Source of the DNA: Salinarimonas sp046292825
Lineage (GTDB): Bacteria > Pseudomonadota > Alphaproteobacteria > Rhizobiales > Beijerinckiaceae
Reading direction: 5' to 3'
DNA: 64,000 nt
Assembly (NCBI RefSeq): GCF_046292825.1
Contig: NZ_JBKBQG010000021.1
Span: forward strand, 1-64,000
A model generated the notes under the pieces. That model ran no database searches and was not told the origin of the DNA. It saw only the letters and a list, made by a program, of their open reading frames with translations. Below are positions 36,279-44,581 of the stretch, piece by piece. Made by a program: the position numbers and the translations under genes. Position 1 is the stretch's first letter; every line of letters starts with the position of its first letter.

Positions 36279-36965
36279 ATGAAGATCCTCATCGTCGAAG
36301 ACGATCGCGAGGCGGCGCGCTTCCTCGCCAAGGGGCTGACCGAGGCGGGGCACGTCGTCGACCATGCCGCCGACGGGCTCGACGGCTACGCGCTCGCCGA
36401 AGCGGGCGGCTACGACGTGCTCGTGGTCGACCGCATGCTGCCCAAGCTCGAGGGCCTGTCGCTGATCCGCTCGCTGCGCGAGCAGGGCGACACCACGCCC
36501 GTCCTCATCCTCTCCGCGCTCGGCCAGGTCGACGACCGGGTGAAGGGCCTGCGCGCGGGCGGGGACGACTACCTGACGAAGCCCTACGCCTTCTCCGAGC
36601 TCCTCGCGCGCGTCGAGGTGCTCGCCCGCCGGCGGGGCGCCGGGGCGGGGGGCGAGGACACCGTCTACCGCGTCGGCGATCTCGAGCTCGATCGGCTCTC
36701 GCGCCGGGTGACGCGGGCGGGCCGCGAGATCGAGCTGCAGCCGCGCGAGTTCCGTCTGCTCGAATACCTGATGAAGAACGCCGGGCAGGTCGTCACCCGC
36801 ACGATGCTGCTCGAGCACGTCTGGGACTACCATTTCGACCCGCAGACGAACGTCATCGACGTCCACGTCTCGCGCCTGCGCGCCAAGATCGACAAGGGCT
36901 TCGAGACCGCCCTCATCCAGACGGTCCGCGGCGCGGGATACCGCATAAGGGGGAGCGGGGGGTGA
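36279..36965 (+). CDS. OmpR-family response regulator
   Basis: A 228-residue regulator. The receiver domain has the acidic pair IVEDD, phospho-acceptor Asp51 (VLVVDRMLPKLEG) and the conserved lysine in LTKPYAF. The C-terminal winged helix has LQPREFRLLEYLMKNAGQVV and NVIDVHVSRLRAKID followed by the TVRGAGYRI hairpin. The stop overlaps the kinase GTG start by three bases (GTGA). It follows a Do-type protease gene, an arrangement like CpxR/FeuP-type envelope systems. Confidence 0.95.
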   Translation: MKILIVEDDREAARFLAKGLTEAGHVVDHAADGLDGYALAEAGGYDVLVVDRMLPKLEGLSLIRSLREQGDTTPVLILSALGQVDDRVKGLRAGGDDYLTKPYAFSELLARVEVLARRRGAGAGGEDTVYRVGDLELDRLSRRVTRAGREIELQPREFRLLEYLMKNAGQVVTRTMLLEHVWDYHFDPQTNVIDVHVSRLRAKIDKGFETALIQTVRGAGYRIRGSGG

Positions 36966-38386
36966 GCGCGCTGGGCAAGCTCCTGCGCACGACCGCCTTC
37001 AAGCTGTCGCTGTTCTATCTCGGCTTCTTCGCGCTCTCGCTCGTGGTCGCGCTCGGCTGGGTCGCGATCTCGGCCGAGCGGCTGATGACGCGTCAGATGA
37101 CGGATCAGATCGAGGCCGAGATCCGCACGCTCGAGGCCGTCTACCGGCGCGCGGGCCTGCGCGGCCTCGCCGCGAGCGTCGACCGCCGGGCGCAGGCGCC
37201 GGACGCGCCGCTCTACCTGTTCACGACGCCGATCGGCGAGCGCATCACGGGCAACGTCGTCTGGGTGACGCCGGGCACGCTCGACGAGCCGGGCGAGCGG
37301 GAGATCGACTACGCCCGGCTCGGCGACGACGGCGAGACCATGGAGCACCGCGCGCTCGTGCGCGTCTACGTCCTGCCGGGCGGCTTCCGGCTCCTCGTCG
37401 GGCGCGACATGGGCGAGCGCGACCGCCTCGTCGCCATCGTCTGGACGGCGATCGGCTGGTCGCTCCTCCTCGTGGTGCTGCTCGGCTTCGTCGGCGGCTG
37501 GGTCCTGTCGAAGCGCGTCCTCAAGCGCGTCGAGGCGATGGGAGCGACGACGCGGGCGATCATGGCGGGCGATCTCTCGGGACGCCTCGCCGTCTCGGGC
37601 TCGGGCGACGAACTCGATCGGCTCGCCGAGAGCCTCAACGCGATGCTCGACCGCATCGTCGCCCTGATGGAGGGGATGCGGCAGGTCTCCGACAACATCG
37701 CCCACGACCTCAAGAGCCCGCTCGCGCGCCTGCGCGCCAAGGCCGACGAGGCGCTGCGGACGGCGGACGGCCCCGACGCCCTGCGCGCGGCGCTCGAGGA
37801 GACGATCGCCGACACCGACGACCTGATCCGGATCTTCAACGCGCTCCTGATGATCGCCCGGCTCGAGGCGGGCAGCGCGCCGGAGAGCCTCGATCCGGTC
37901 GACGCCGCCGAGATCGCGCGCGGGGTCGGCGAGCTCTACGAGGCGCTCGCGGAGGAGGCGGGCGTGCGCCTGTCGATCGAGGCCGAGCCGAGCCTGCCGG
38001 TGCGCGGCAATCGCGAGCTCCTCGGCCAGGCGCTCGCCAATCTCCTCGAGAACGCGCTGAAATACGGGGTCGAGCCGGACGGCGCGCGGGAGATCCGGCT
38101 CCTCGCCCGCCGCGCGGGCGGCGTCGTGACGCTCGCCGTCGAGGATCGCGGCCCCGGCATCCCGGAGGCCGAGCGCGGGCGCGTGCTCGAGCGCTTCGTG
38201 CGGCTCGAGGACGCGCGCTCGCGGCCGGGCTTCGGGCTCGGCCTCGCCCTCGTCGCGGCGGTCGCGCACCTGCACGGCGGGAGCCTCGCGCTGGAGGATG
38301 CGCGACCGGGCCTGCGCGCGAGCCTGCGCCTGCCCGCGCCGCCGGGTCCCGCGGTCGGCGAGCCGGCGCTCACCGCACGACGTTGA
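36962..38386 (+). CDS. Sensor histidine kinase
   Basis: A 474-residue membrane kinase starting at GTG 36962. Helix 1 lies about residues 12-37 and helix 2 about 155-182, with a periplasmic sensor of roughly 115 residues between. A HAMP domain follows (RVEAMGATTRAIMAGDLSGR). The HisKA domain has phospho-acceptor His248 in DNIAHDLKSPLARLR. The HATPase region has the ALANLLENALKYG N-box and EDRGPGIP and GFGLGLALV G-boxes. It is partner of the preceding response regulator. Its last 17 bases overlap the end of flgE on the other strand. Confidence 0.94.
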   Translation: MSALGKLLRTTAFKLSLFYLGFFALSLVVALGWVAISAERLMTRQMTDQIEAEIRTLEAVYRRAGLRGLAASVDRRAQAPDAPLYLFTTPIGERITGNVVWVTPGTLDEPGEREIDYARLGDDGETMEHRALVRVYVLPGGFRLLVGRDMGERDRLVAIVWTAIGWSLLLVVLLGFVGGWVLSKRVLKRVEAMGATTRAIMAGDLSGRLAVSGSGDELDRLAESLNAMLDRIVALMEGMRQVSDNIAHDLKSPLARLRAKADEALRTADGPDALRAALEETIADTDDLIRIFNALLMIARLEAGSAPESLDPVDAAEIARGVGELYEALAEEAGVRLSIEAEPSLPVRGNRELLGQALANLLENALKYGVEPDGAREIRLLARRAGGVVTLAVEDRGPGIPEAERGRVLERFVRLEDARSRPGFGLGLALVAAVAHLHGGSLALEDARPGLRASLRLPAPPGPAVGEPALTARR

Positions 38387-39704
38387 GCACCTCTCGGATC
38401 ATGTCCTGAGCCGTCGAGATCACCCGCGTATTGGCGGTGTAGGCCTGCTGGGTGACGATCATCTTGGCGAATTCCTCCGAGATGTCGGTGTTGGAGCTCT
38501 CGACGCCGCCGGAGGTCAGCGTCGAGCGGGCGAGCGCGACGGAGGGATCGCCCGATTCGCGCGTCGCCTCGAAGGCGCCGCCATCGACGCGCCGCAGGGC
38601 GTTGGGCGCGAAGAAGCCGACGATGGAGATCTCCGCCACCGGGCGCACCTGGCCGTTCGAATAGGCGATCGAGACGACGCCGTCCTCGGACACGCTGACG
38701 CTCTCGTAGCGGCCGACGCCGAACCCGTCCTGCTCGATGAAGGTCGGGATCACCGAGCCGCCGGTGTCGTTGTTCGTCATGCCCGTGATGTCGAGCGTGA
38801 TGTCCTGGAAGACGACGTTGTTGATCTCGACCGCGCTCGCGTTCAGCTGCGGGGCGCTGGAGAGCTGGCCCTGCGCGTTGAAGGTCACCGCGGGGTCGAC
38901 GCGCCGCCAGGCGTCGAGCGGCGTGCCGGAGCGGGATTCGTAATAGAGCGCCCATTCGCTCGCCGGCCCCGCCGTCGCCGGCCCGGTGCGCACCCAGCGC
39001 AGGTTCATGCTGCCGATCGCGCCGATGCCGTTGTAGACCGTGACGCTGCCGCCCGGCACGCTGTTGCGCAGGAAGTCCTCCTCTGCAGCGCCGGCGCCGA
39101 TGGTGAGGGGCGCCGTCGCGGGAGGGGCGGGCCATTGGATGTCGCCCGAGACGTTGCCGGGCGTCGTCGGCAGCTGTGCCTGATAGGTGACCTGGGCGGT
39201 CGGGCGCGGATCGAGACGGCCGAGCAGCTCCTGCGTGATCTGGATGAAGCCCGAGCCCTGGTTGGGCATCGGCGCGCCGGTATTGCGGTCGAGCATCGTC
39301 CCGCGCAGGGCGTAGCCCGCGCCGTTGACGAGATAGCCGCGCCGGTCGAGCTCGAAATCGCCGCGCCGCGTGTAGAGCTCCGGGCCCTGGCGGTTGACGC
39401 CCGAGGTCTGGCCCGGCGGCTGGCCGACGACGAAGAAGCCGTTGCCGGAGATCGCGACGTTGGTGTCGCGATTGGTCGCCAGGAACTCGCCCGCGAGCGA
39501 GTTCGTCGCGCGCGAGAACGACGTCACCGAGCCGGACACCTGCCGCGTCAGCGGCTGCTGGGGCACGAGGTCGACGAAGCTCGTCTCGACGCGCTTGAAG
39601 CCCGGCGTCTGCGAATTGGCGATGTTGCCGGAGATGTTCTGCATCGCGGACGATTGCGCCCGCAGGCCCGCCACGGCCGTGAGCAAGGACCCGAAGCTAC
39701 CCAT
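38370..39704 (-). CDS. flgE: Flagellar hook protein FlgE
   Basis: A 444-residue rod/hook-family protein. The N-terminal FlgBCEF motif is LRAQSSAMQNISGNIANSQT. The middle has the FlgE segment TNVAISGNGFFVVG. The C-terminus ends SNTDISEEFAKMIVTQQAYT and VISTAQDMIREVLNVVR, the coiled-coil export and assembly helix. It polymerises into the hook outside the cell via the flagellar type III export system. GGGGAG precedes the ATG at 39704. No other hook gene is adjacent; fliG diverges from it. Confidence 0.93.
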   Translation of the reverse strand: MGSFGSLLTAVAGLRAQSSAMQNISGNIANSQTPGFKRVETSFVDLVPQQPLTRQVSGSVTSFSRATNSLAGEFLATNRDTNVAISGNGFFVVGQPPGQTSGVNRQGPELYTRRGDFELDRRGYLVNGAGYALRGTMLDRNTGAPMPNQGSGFIQITQELLGRLDPRPTAQVTYQAQLPTTPGNVSGDIQWPAPPATAPLTIGAGAAEEDFLRNSVPGGSVTVYNGIGAIGSMNLRWVRTGPATAGPASEWALYYESRSGTPLDAWRRVDPAVTFNAQGQLSSAPQLNASAVEINNVVFQDITLDITGMTNNDTGGSVIPTFIEQDGFGVGRYESVSVSEDGVVSIAYSNGQVRPVAEISIVGFFAPNALRRVDGGAFEATRESGDPSVALARSTLTSGGVESSNTDISEEFAKMIVTQQAYTANTRVISTAQDMIREVLNVVR

Positions 39705-39898
39705 ACGCTAACTCCCCTCGAGACAGGTCGCGCGGGCCCGTCTCGCCCGCTCTCGGCAGGGACGGGGCAACGGGCGTGCCAGCCGCGTCGCCGACGCGAA
39801 ATCCTTCGTCCGCAACGATTCTCGCCGCGAGGGCGCCCGCAGCGCGACGGCAACATCCGCCGCTTCCTCGGCAAGATCTGCCGGTCGGGCCCGCGCCG

Positions 39899-39913
39899 TT
39901 AACGGGGCGTTAA
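39899..39913. promoter_or_regulatory. CtrA box between flgE and fliG
   Basis: TTAA, seven bases, TTAA, followed by CC: an exact match to the full CtrA recognition pattern TTAA-N7-TTAA known from Caulobacter and relatives. It lies 70 bases before the fliG start and 195 bases before the flgE start. CtrA activates class II flagellar promoters in this class, so the location fits. Binding is inference. Confidence 0.7.
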
Positions 39914-39983
39914 CCGTGGCCGGTGTCCGATCGCCGCCGACGGGCGCATCCGCACCCGCACGAATGCGAGACGAAGACCGAAC

Positions 39984-41030
39984 ATGGCAGCCGGCGCCCT
40001 TCCCAACGCGACGCAAGGCCTCGAATCGGGGGAGTTCGAGGGGCTGACCGGCCCGCAGCGCGCCGCGCTCTTCCTGCTTCTCCTCGGCGAGACGCACGGG
40101 CGCCCGATCTGGGCGATGCTCGACGAGGAGGAGGTGCGCACCGTCTCGCACGCGATGGTGCAGCTCGGCACGGTGGACGCCTCGACGGTGGAGCGGCTGA
40201 TCGTCGACTTCATCCAGCGCCTGTCGAACTCGAGCGTCTCGGGCTCCGTCGAGCGCACCGAGCAGCTCCTCATGAAGGTGTTCCCGCCCGACCAGGTGGC
40301 GATCATCATGGCGGAGATCTACAACACCTCCGGCAAGCGCATCTGGACGCGCCTGTCGCAGATCGACGCCGAGATCCTGGCCAATTACCTCCGCTCGGAA
40401 TATCCGCAGACGGTCGCGGTGATCCTCTCGCGCGTGCGCCCCGACCACGCCGCGCGGGTGCTGACCATGCTGCCGGACGATTTCGCCCTCGACGTCGTCA
40501 ACCGCATGCTCAAGCTCGAGGCCGTCCAGAAGGAGGCGCTCCACCACATCGAGGAGACGCTGCGGCTCGAATTCGTCGGCGCCGTCGCCCAGACCGCCAA
40601 GCGCGACGCCCACGAGGCGATGGCGGAGGTGTTCAACGCCTTCGACCGCCAGACCGAGACCCGCTTCCTCTCGGCCCTCGACGACCTCAACCGCGAGGCG
40701 GCCAAGCGCATCCGCCAGCTGATGTTCACCTTCGAGGACCTGACGAAGCTCGATCCGGGCTCGGCCCAGACGCTGATCCGTCAGGTCGACCGCAACGTGC
40801 TCTGCAAGGCGCTCAAGGGCGCGCCCGAGCCGGTGCGGACCTTCTTCCTGTCGAACATGTCGAGCCGCGCCGCCAAGAACCTCAACGAGGAAATGCAGTC
40901 GCTCGGTCCGATCCGCATCAAGGACGTGGACGAGGCCCAGCTCGCCATGGTCAACCTCGCCAAGGAGCTCGCCGACAAGGGCGAGATCATGATTTCGAAG
41001 AACCGCGCCGAGGAAGAGCTGATCTATTGA
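39984..41030 (+). CDS. fliG: Flagellar motor switch protein FliG
   Basis: A 348-residue rotor protein. The N-terminal domain has LTGPQRAALFLLLLGETHG. The middle domain has NYLRSEYPQTVAVILSRVRP, matching the EHPQ motif region, and VVNRMLKLEAVQKEALHHIE. The C-terminal torque helix is present (LCKALKGAPEPVRTFFLSNM, then MSSRAAKNLNEEMQSLGPIR). It sits at the MS/C-ring junction in the cytoplasm and interacts with the MotA stator. It stands alone, without the usual fliF/fliN partners. Its last 44 bases overlap the PAP2 gene on the opposite strand. Confidence 0.95.
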   Translation: MAAGALPNATQGLESGEFEGLTGPQRAALFLLLLGETHGRPIWAMLDEEEVRTVSHAMVQLGTVDASTVERLIVDFIQRLSNSSVSGSVERTEQLLMKVFPPDQVAIIMAEIYNTSGKRIWTRLSQIDAEILANYLRSEYPQTVAVILSRVRPDHAARVLTMLPDDFALDVVNRMLKLEAVQKEALHHIEETLRLEFVGAVAQTAKRDAHEAMAEVFNAFDRQTETRFLSALDDLNREAAKRIRQLMFTFEDLTKLDPGSAQTLIRQVDRNVLCKALKGAPEPVRTFFLSNMSSRAAKNLNEEMQSLGPIRIKDVDEAQLAMVNLAKELADKGEIMISKNRAEEELIY

Positions 41031-41757
41031 CGATCGGCCGTCGCTCGACCGCGCGCAGGATCTGCAGGCGCAGCATCGCGTGCGAGGCGAGGAGCGCGAA
41101 GGCGGCGCCGAGCGTCCAGCCGCCCAGCACGTCCGTCGGCCAGTGGACGCCGAGATAGACCCGGCTCACGCCGACGAGCAGCGTCACCGCGATCCCGAGC
41201 CCGATCACGTAGACCCGCAGCCGCCGCCGCGTCAGCACGCGCGCGAGGAGCGCCGCCAGCGTGAGGTAGACCACCGCCGACATCATCGAGTGGCCCGACG
41301 GAAAGCTCGCCGTGTAGACGCGTGCGCCATAGGGCACGAGCTCGGGGCGCGGGCGGTCGTAGCCGAGCTTGAGGAGCGTCGACAGGATGATCCCGGTCGC
41401 GATCGCGATCCCCACCGCGAGCGCGGCGCGCGGGCGGCGCGCGATCGCGAGGAAGCCGATCGCGGCGAGGGTCACCATGGTGAGCACGGCGGTGCCGCCG
41501 AGCGCGGTGAGATCGCGCATCACCTCCTCGAGCCATGGCGGCCCGAGCGGATCGGCCGGCTGCAGAGGGTCGCGCAGGAGGAGCATGAAGGCGGTGTCGA
41601 ACGCCCCCGTCGACCCCGCCTGCACCCGCCCGGCCACGAGCAGGAACACCCACAGCCCCCCGGCCGCGACGGCCATCGCGAGGAGCGTGCCGCGATTCTC
41701 GTGGAAGGCGGGAAGAAGGCGGTTCTCGGCTCGGTGAGGGGGGATCTCGTGCTTCAT
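40987..41757 (-). CDS. PAP2 family phosphatase
   Basis: A 256-residue membrane phosphatase with about six helices. The three phosphatase motifs are KLGYDRPRP, SFPSGHSM and RVYLGVHWPTDVLGG. Members remove phosphate from undecaprenyl diphosphate, phosphatidic acid or similar lipids at the periplasmic face. The ATG at 41757 begins MKHEIPPHRAENRLLPAF. Convergent with fliG, and the coding ends overlap by 44 bases. It probably works in lipid-carrier recycling, but the substrate is not fixed by sequence. Confidence 0.92.
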   Translation of the reverse strand: MKHEIPPHRAENRLLPAFHENRGTLLAMAVAAGGLWVFLLVAGRVQAGSTGAFDTAFMLLLRDPLQPADPLGPPWLEEVMRDLTALGGTAVLTMVTLAAIGFLAIARRPRAALAVGIAIATGIILSTLLKLGYDRPRPELVPYGARVYTASFPSGHSMMSAVVYLTLAALLARVLTRRRLRVYVIGLGIAVTLLVGVSRVYLGVHWPTDVLGGWTLGAAFALLASHAMLRLQILRAVERRPIVNRSALPRRGSSKS

Positions 41758-41872
41758 CGTCTCGCGGCGCGGTGGGACTGTCCGTCGGTGAACGTGCACC
41801 GCGACGCGATCGATCCGCAAGCGGGACGCGCGAGAACCCCTCTCCCCGAGCGTGCGACCGCAAAGGCGCTCC

Positions 41873-42135
41873 CTCTCCTTCCCCTGGGAGCTTGAAACCT
41901 TACCCCGCCCGTCATTCCGGGGCGCGAAGCGAGCCCGGAACCCAGAACCCCGACGTTGGCTCGAGCGCGCATGCGCGCTCGCTCCGCAACCCGAGACAAC
42001 GGATACCTCGAAGGACGCAGCCTACAGGCTGCTCATCAGAGGTCGGGAGTCTGGATTCCGGGCTCGCTTCGCGCCCCGGAATGACGGCGTGGAGGTTCTA
42101 GAAGAGAGATTTTCAAACTCAAAGGGGAAGGAGAG
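41873..42135. repeat. Family A composite palindromic repeat with outer arms
   Basis: The core at 41911-42085 is a 175-bp near-palindrome with GTCATTCCGGGGCGCGAAGC and GCTTCGCGCCCCGGAATGAC ends, about 35-bp arms and one mismatch. The interior again has GAGCGCGCATGCGCGCTC and GCAGCCTACAGGCTGC. Here a further 13-bp outer pair is intact: CTCTCCTTCCCCT at 41873-41885 and AGGGGAAGGAGAG at 42123-42135. This is the most complete copy in the window. It lies between divergently oriented neighbours of PAP2 and phasin. Confidence 0.88.
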
Positions 42136-42152
42136 ACCCGCCGAAACGCGAA

Positions 42153-42178
42153 AAGCGCCCGGTTCTCACCGAGCGCTT
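42153..42178 (-). terminator. Intrinsic terminator of the phasin gene
   Basis: AAGCGC, one unpaired base, CGGT, a four-base loop, ACCG, one unpaired base, GCGCTT. On the minus strand it is followed by TTCGCGTTTCG. It lies 47 bases past the phasin stop codon. Confidence 0.7.
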
Positions 42179-42225
42179 CGCGACAGGCGCAGACCCGACC
42201 GGGCCTGGCCTCACCGGACCTCGCC

Positions 42226-42561
42226 TCACTTGGCGAGGGGCTTCGCCATCATCGACTCGACGGGCTTCATCGCGTCCTTGACGAGGGAGGCGTAGAGCTC
42301 GCCCATCTTGGTGGCCTGCGCCACGAAGCCCTCGTAGGCCGACTTCACGTAGTCGGTCTGGATCTCGATCGCCTTGTCGAGCGTCTTGGCGCCGACGAGC
42401 TTCTCGAGGGTGGCGGTGGAGTGCTCGAAGGACTTCTTCGCGTAGTCCGCGGTCTCGACCGCGATCTGCTGGGCGCTCATGGAGACGGCACCGAACGCCT
42501 TCATCGTGGCGTCCATGTTCTCCTTGCCGAGCTTCTGGAAATCGTCGAACTGGTTCATCAT
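42226..42561 (-). CDS. Phasin family protein
   Basis: A 111-residue helical protein. NQFDDFQKLGKENMDATMKA and QTDYVKSAYEGFVAQATKMG are typical of the Phasin_2 group, which coats polyhydroxyalkanoate granules in alphaproteobacteria. The start is the ATG at 42561 with GGAGGGAAG upstream, and it has its own strong sigma-70-like promoter at 42658-42685. No PHA synthase is in the window. Role as a granule coat is from family knowledge. Confidence 0.9.
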   Translation of the reverse strand: MMNQFDDFQKLGKENMDATMKAFGAVSMSAQQIAVETADYAKKSFEHSTATLEKLVGAKTLDKAIEIQTDYVKSAYEGFVAQATKMGELYASLVKDAMKPVESMMAKPLAK

Positions 42562-42657
42562 GGTGCTTCCCTCCGACGCTGCCGCGCCGCTTGACTTCGT
42601 GGTATGGCTCGGACCGCGTCGCATCCGCCGACCCGATCCCTCGCTCTCGACGCCCTT

Positions 42658-42698
42658 ATTATGTGCACTGCAACATGCGTGTCAAGCTTTATGTTGCA
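42658..42698 (-). promoter_or_regulatory. Phasin promoter with overlapping inverted repeat
   Basis: On the minus strand TTGACA (42685-42680) is followed after 16 bases by CATAAT (42663-42658), close to the sigma-70 consensus and unusually good for this genome. The -35 to -10 region is overlapped by TGCAACAT (42669-42676) and ATGTTGCA (42691-42698), a perfect 8-bp inverted repeat with a 14-base spacer. A repressor such as PhaR, known to bind TGC-rich sites upstream of phasin genes, is a plausible binder. Confidence 0.65.
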
Positions 42699-42732
42699 CC
42701 GCACAAAGTCCGGACGATTCCCGATCAGCCCC

Positions 42733-42747
42733 TTAACCGCTCCGTAA
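42733..42747. promoter_or_regulatory. CtrA-like box upstream of the D,D-carboxypeptidase gene
   Basis: TTAA, seven bases, GTAA followed by C: one mismatch to the CtrA full site. It lies 97 bases before the ATG at 42844. Supported mainly by the perfect site at 39899 in the same window. Binding is inference. Confidence 0.4.
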
Positions 42748-42843
42748 CCTCGGCGGGCTCAACATGCCGGGCGTGGCGCTGATGCAACGCGCCTGGGGGC
42801 GGGCTGACTTTCGAAACGACCGGAAGACACGGGGACGGTCCAA

Positions 42844-44460
42844 ATGTTCGAGTATCGCGTAGCGGCCCGTGGGCGCGGGCCTCTGTCCGCGCTTGCGGTG
42901 ATCCTTTGCGGCCTCCTGGCCGCGACGATCGGAGCGGGGCCGGCGAGCGCCTACAATCCGCCTTTCGCCGCCCTGGTGGTGGACGTCAAGACCGGCCAGG
43001 TGCTGCACGAGGAGAACGCGGACGCCCGGCGCTTCCCCGCCTCGCTCACCAAGGTGATGACCCTCTACATGCTGTTCGAGCAGCTCGAAGCCGGGCGCCT
43101 GCGGCTCGATTCGCCCTTGCGCGTCTCCGCCCGCGCCGCCGCCGAGCCGCCCTCGAAGCTCGGCGTGCGCGCGGGCTCGACGATCTCCGTCGAGAACGCC
43201 ATCCTCGCGCTCGTCACCCGCTCGGCGAACGACGTCGCGGCCGTGATCGCGGAGAATGTCGGCGGCAGCGTCGACGAGTTCGCCCGGCTGATGACGCGGC
43301 GGGCGCGCGAGCTCGGCATGGCGAACACGACCTTCCGCAACGCCTCGGGCCTGCCCAACGCCCAGCAGGTGACGACCGCGCGCGATCTCGCCCGTCTCGC
43401 GATCGCCCTGCAGGATCGCTTCCCCCAATATTATCACTATTTCCAACGCCGCTCGTTCAACTACAACGGCGCCACGATCGGCAACCACAACCGCCTTCTC
43501 GGCCGCGTCACGGGCGTCGACGGCATCAAGACGGGCTTCATCCGCGCCTCGGGCTTCAATCTGATGACGAACGCCCAGCACAATGGGCGCCACATCGTCA
43601 CGATCGTGCTCGGCGGCCGCTCGGGCGCGCATCGCGACCAGATCGTGCAGCGCCTCGTCGAGCGGCACCTGCCGCGCGCCTATGCCGGGGCGCGGCGCAC
43701 GCCGCTGATCGGGCGCCCGTCGGGGGCGACCACGCCGATGGTCGCCATGGCCGCGCCCGTTCCGCCCGCGCCGCCGGCCCGCCCGGCCGATCTCGGTCCG
43801 CGCCCCGTGGCGACGGCGCCGCTCGATCTCGCCGGCATGCGGCCGGCGGTGGCGAGCGCGCCGGACGCGAACACCGTCACGCCGGGCTCGCTGCGCGCGG
43901 CGCCCGCTTCGGCGCCCGCCTCGGCCTCCGCCTTCGCCGCGGTGTCGCCCGCGCTCGACGTGCCGCTGCCGCCCGCGCCGATCCCGGACGTGCAGCAGAC
44001 GGCCGCGCTCGTGCAGCCGGAGCCGGCCCGCCCCGTCGCCGCGACGCCGACCCCGATCCCGCCCTCGCCGATCCGCGAGCTCGCGCTCGAAGTCACCGCC
44101 GCGCCCAGCGAGGATCCCGAGCCGGTCATCGAGACGCTCGCCGTCGCGGCGCTTTCGACCGACATCCCGCTCGAGATCGACGTCGAGGCGGAGGGCGTCG
44201 CGGAAGGCTCGGTGTCGCCCTGGGTCATCCAGATCGCGGCGGTGCCCTCCGAGGACGCGGCCTTCGACATGCTGCAGCGGGCGCAATCGCGCGTCGGGCG
44301 CATCCTGATCAACGCGGTGCCCTTCACCGAGGAGGTGCAGACGCGGGGCGCGACGCTCTATCGGGCGCGCTTCTCGGGCTTCGACGAGGCGGGCGACGCC
44401 CGCGACGCCTGCGAGAAGCTGAAGAGCGAAGGCTTCGACTGCTTCGCCGTGCGCAGCTGA
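42844..44460 (+). CDS. D-alanyl-D-alanine carboxypeptidase (DacA/PBP5-type) with SPOR domain
   Basis: A 538-residue periplasmic enzyme that trims the terminal D-Ala of peptidoglycan stem peptides. A signal peptide ends near residue 36 (GPASAYNPP). S11 peptidase motifs are SLTK (67-70, catalytic Ser67), SAN (127-129) and KTG (229-231). A 200-residue Pro/Ala-rich linker follows (about 255-455). The last 75 residues form a SPOR domain (WVIQIAAVPSEDAAFDMLQR to KLKSEGFDCFAV) that targets denuded glycan at the septum. Single gene, divergent from the phasin. Confidence 0.95.
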   Translation: MFEYRVAARGRGPLSALAVILCGLLAATIGAGPASAYNPPFAALVVDVKTGQVLHEENADARRFPASLTKVMTLYMLFEQLEAGRLRLDSPLRVSARAAAEPPSKLGVRAGSTISVENAILALVTRSANDVAAVIAENVGGSVDEFARLMTRRARELGMANTTFRNASGLPNAQQVTTARDLARLAIALQDRFPQYYHYFQRRSFNYNGATIGNHNRLLGRVTGVDGIKTGFIRASGFNLMTNAQHNGRHIVTIVLGGRSGAHRDQIVQRLVERHLPRAYAGARRTPLIGRPSGATTPMVAMAAPVPPAPPARPADLGPRPVATAPLDLAGMRPAVASAPDANTVTPGSLRAAPASAPASASAFAAVSPALDVPLPPAPIPDVQQTAALVQPEPARPVAATPTPIPPSPIRELALEVTAAPSEDPEPVIETLAVAALSTDIPLEIDVEAEGVAEGSVSPWVIQIAAVPSEDAAFDMLQRAQSRVGRILINAVPFTEEVQTRGATLYRARFSGFDEAGDARDACEKLKSEGFDCFAVRS

Positions 44461-44581
44461 GGCCCTTCGCCCCTTGGCGCACTCGTCCTCTTCCAAAGAA
44501 CGCCATCGGCGGACGCTCGCGCCCGCCGCTCGTCGAACCGACCCGGTCGAGCCGTATCCTCGATCGATCGCGCGTGGAGTA

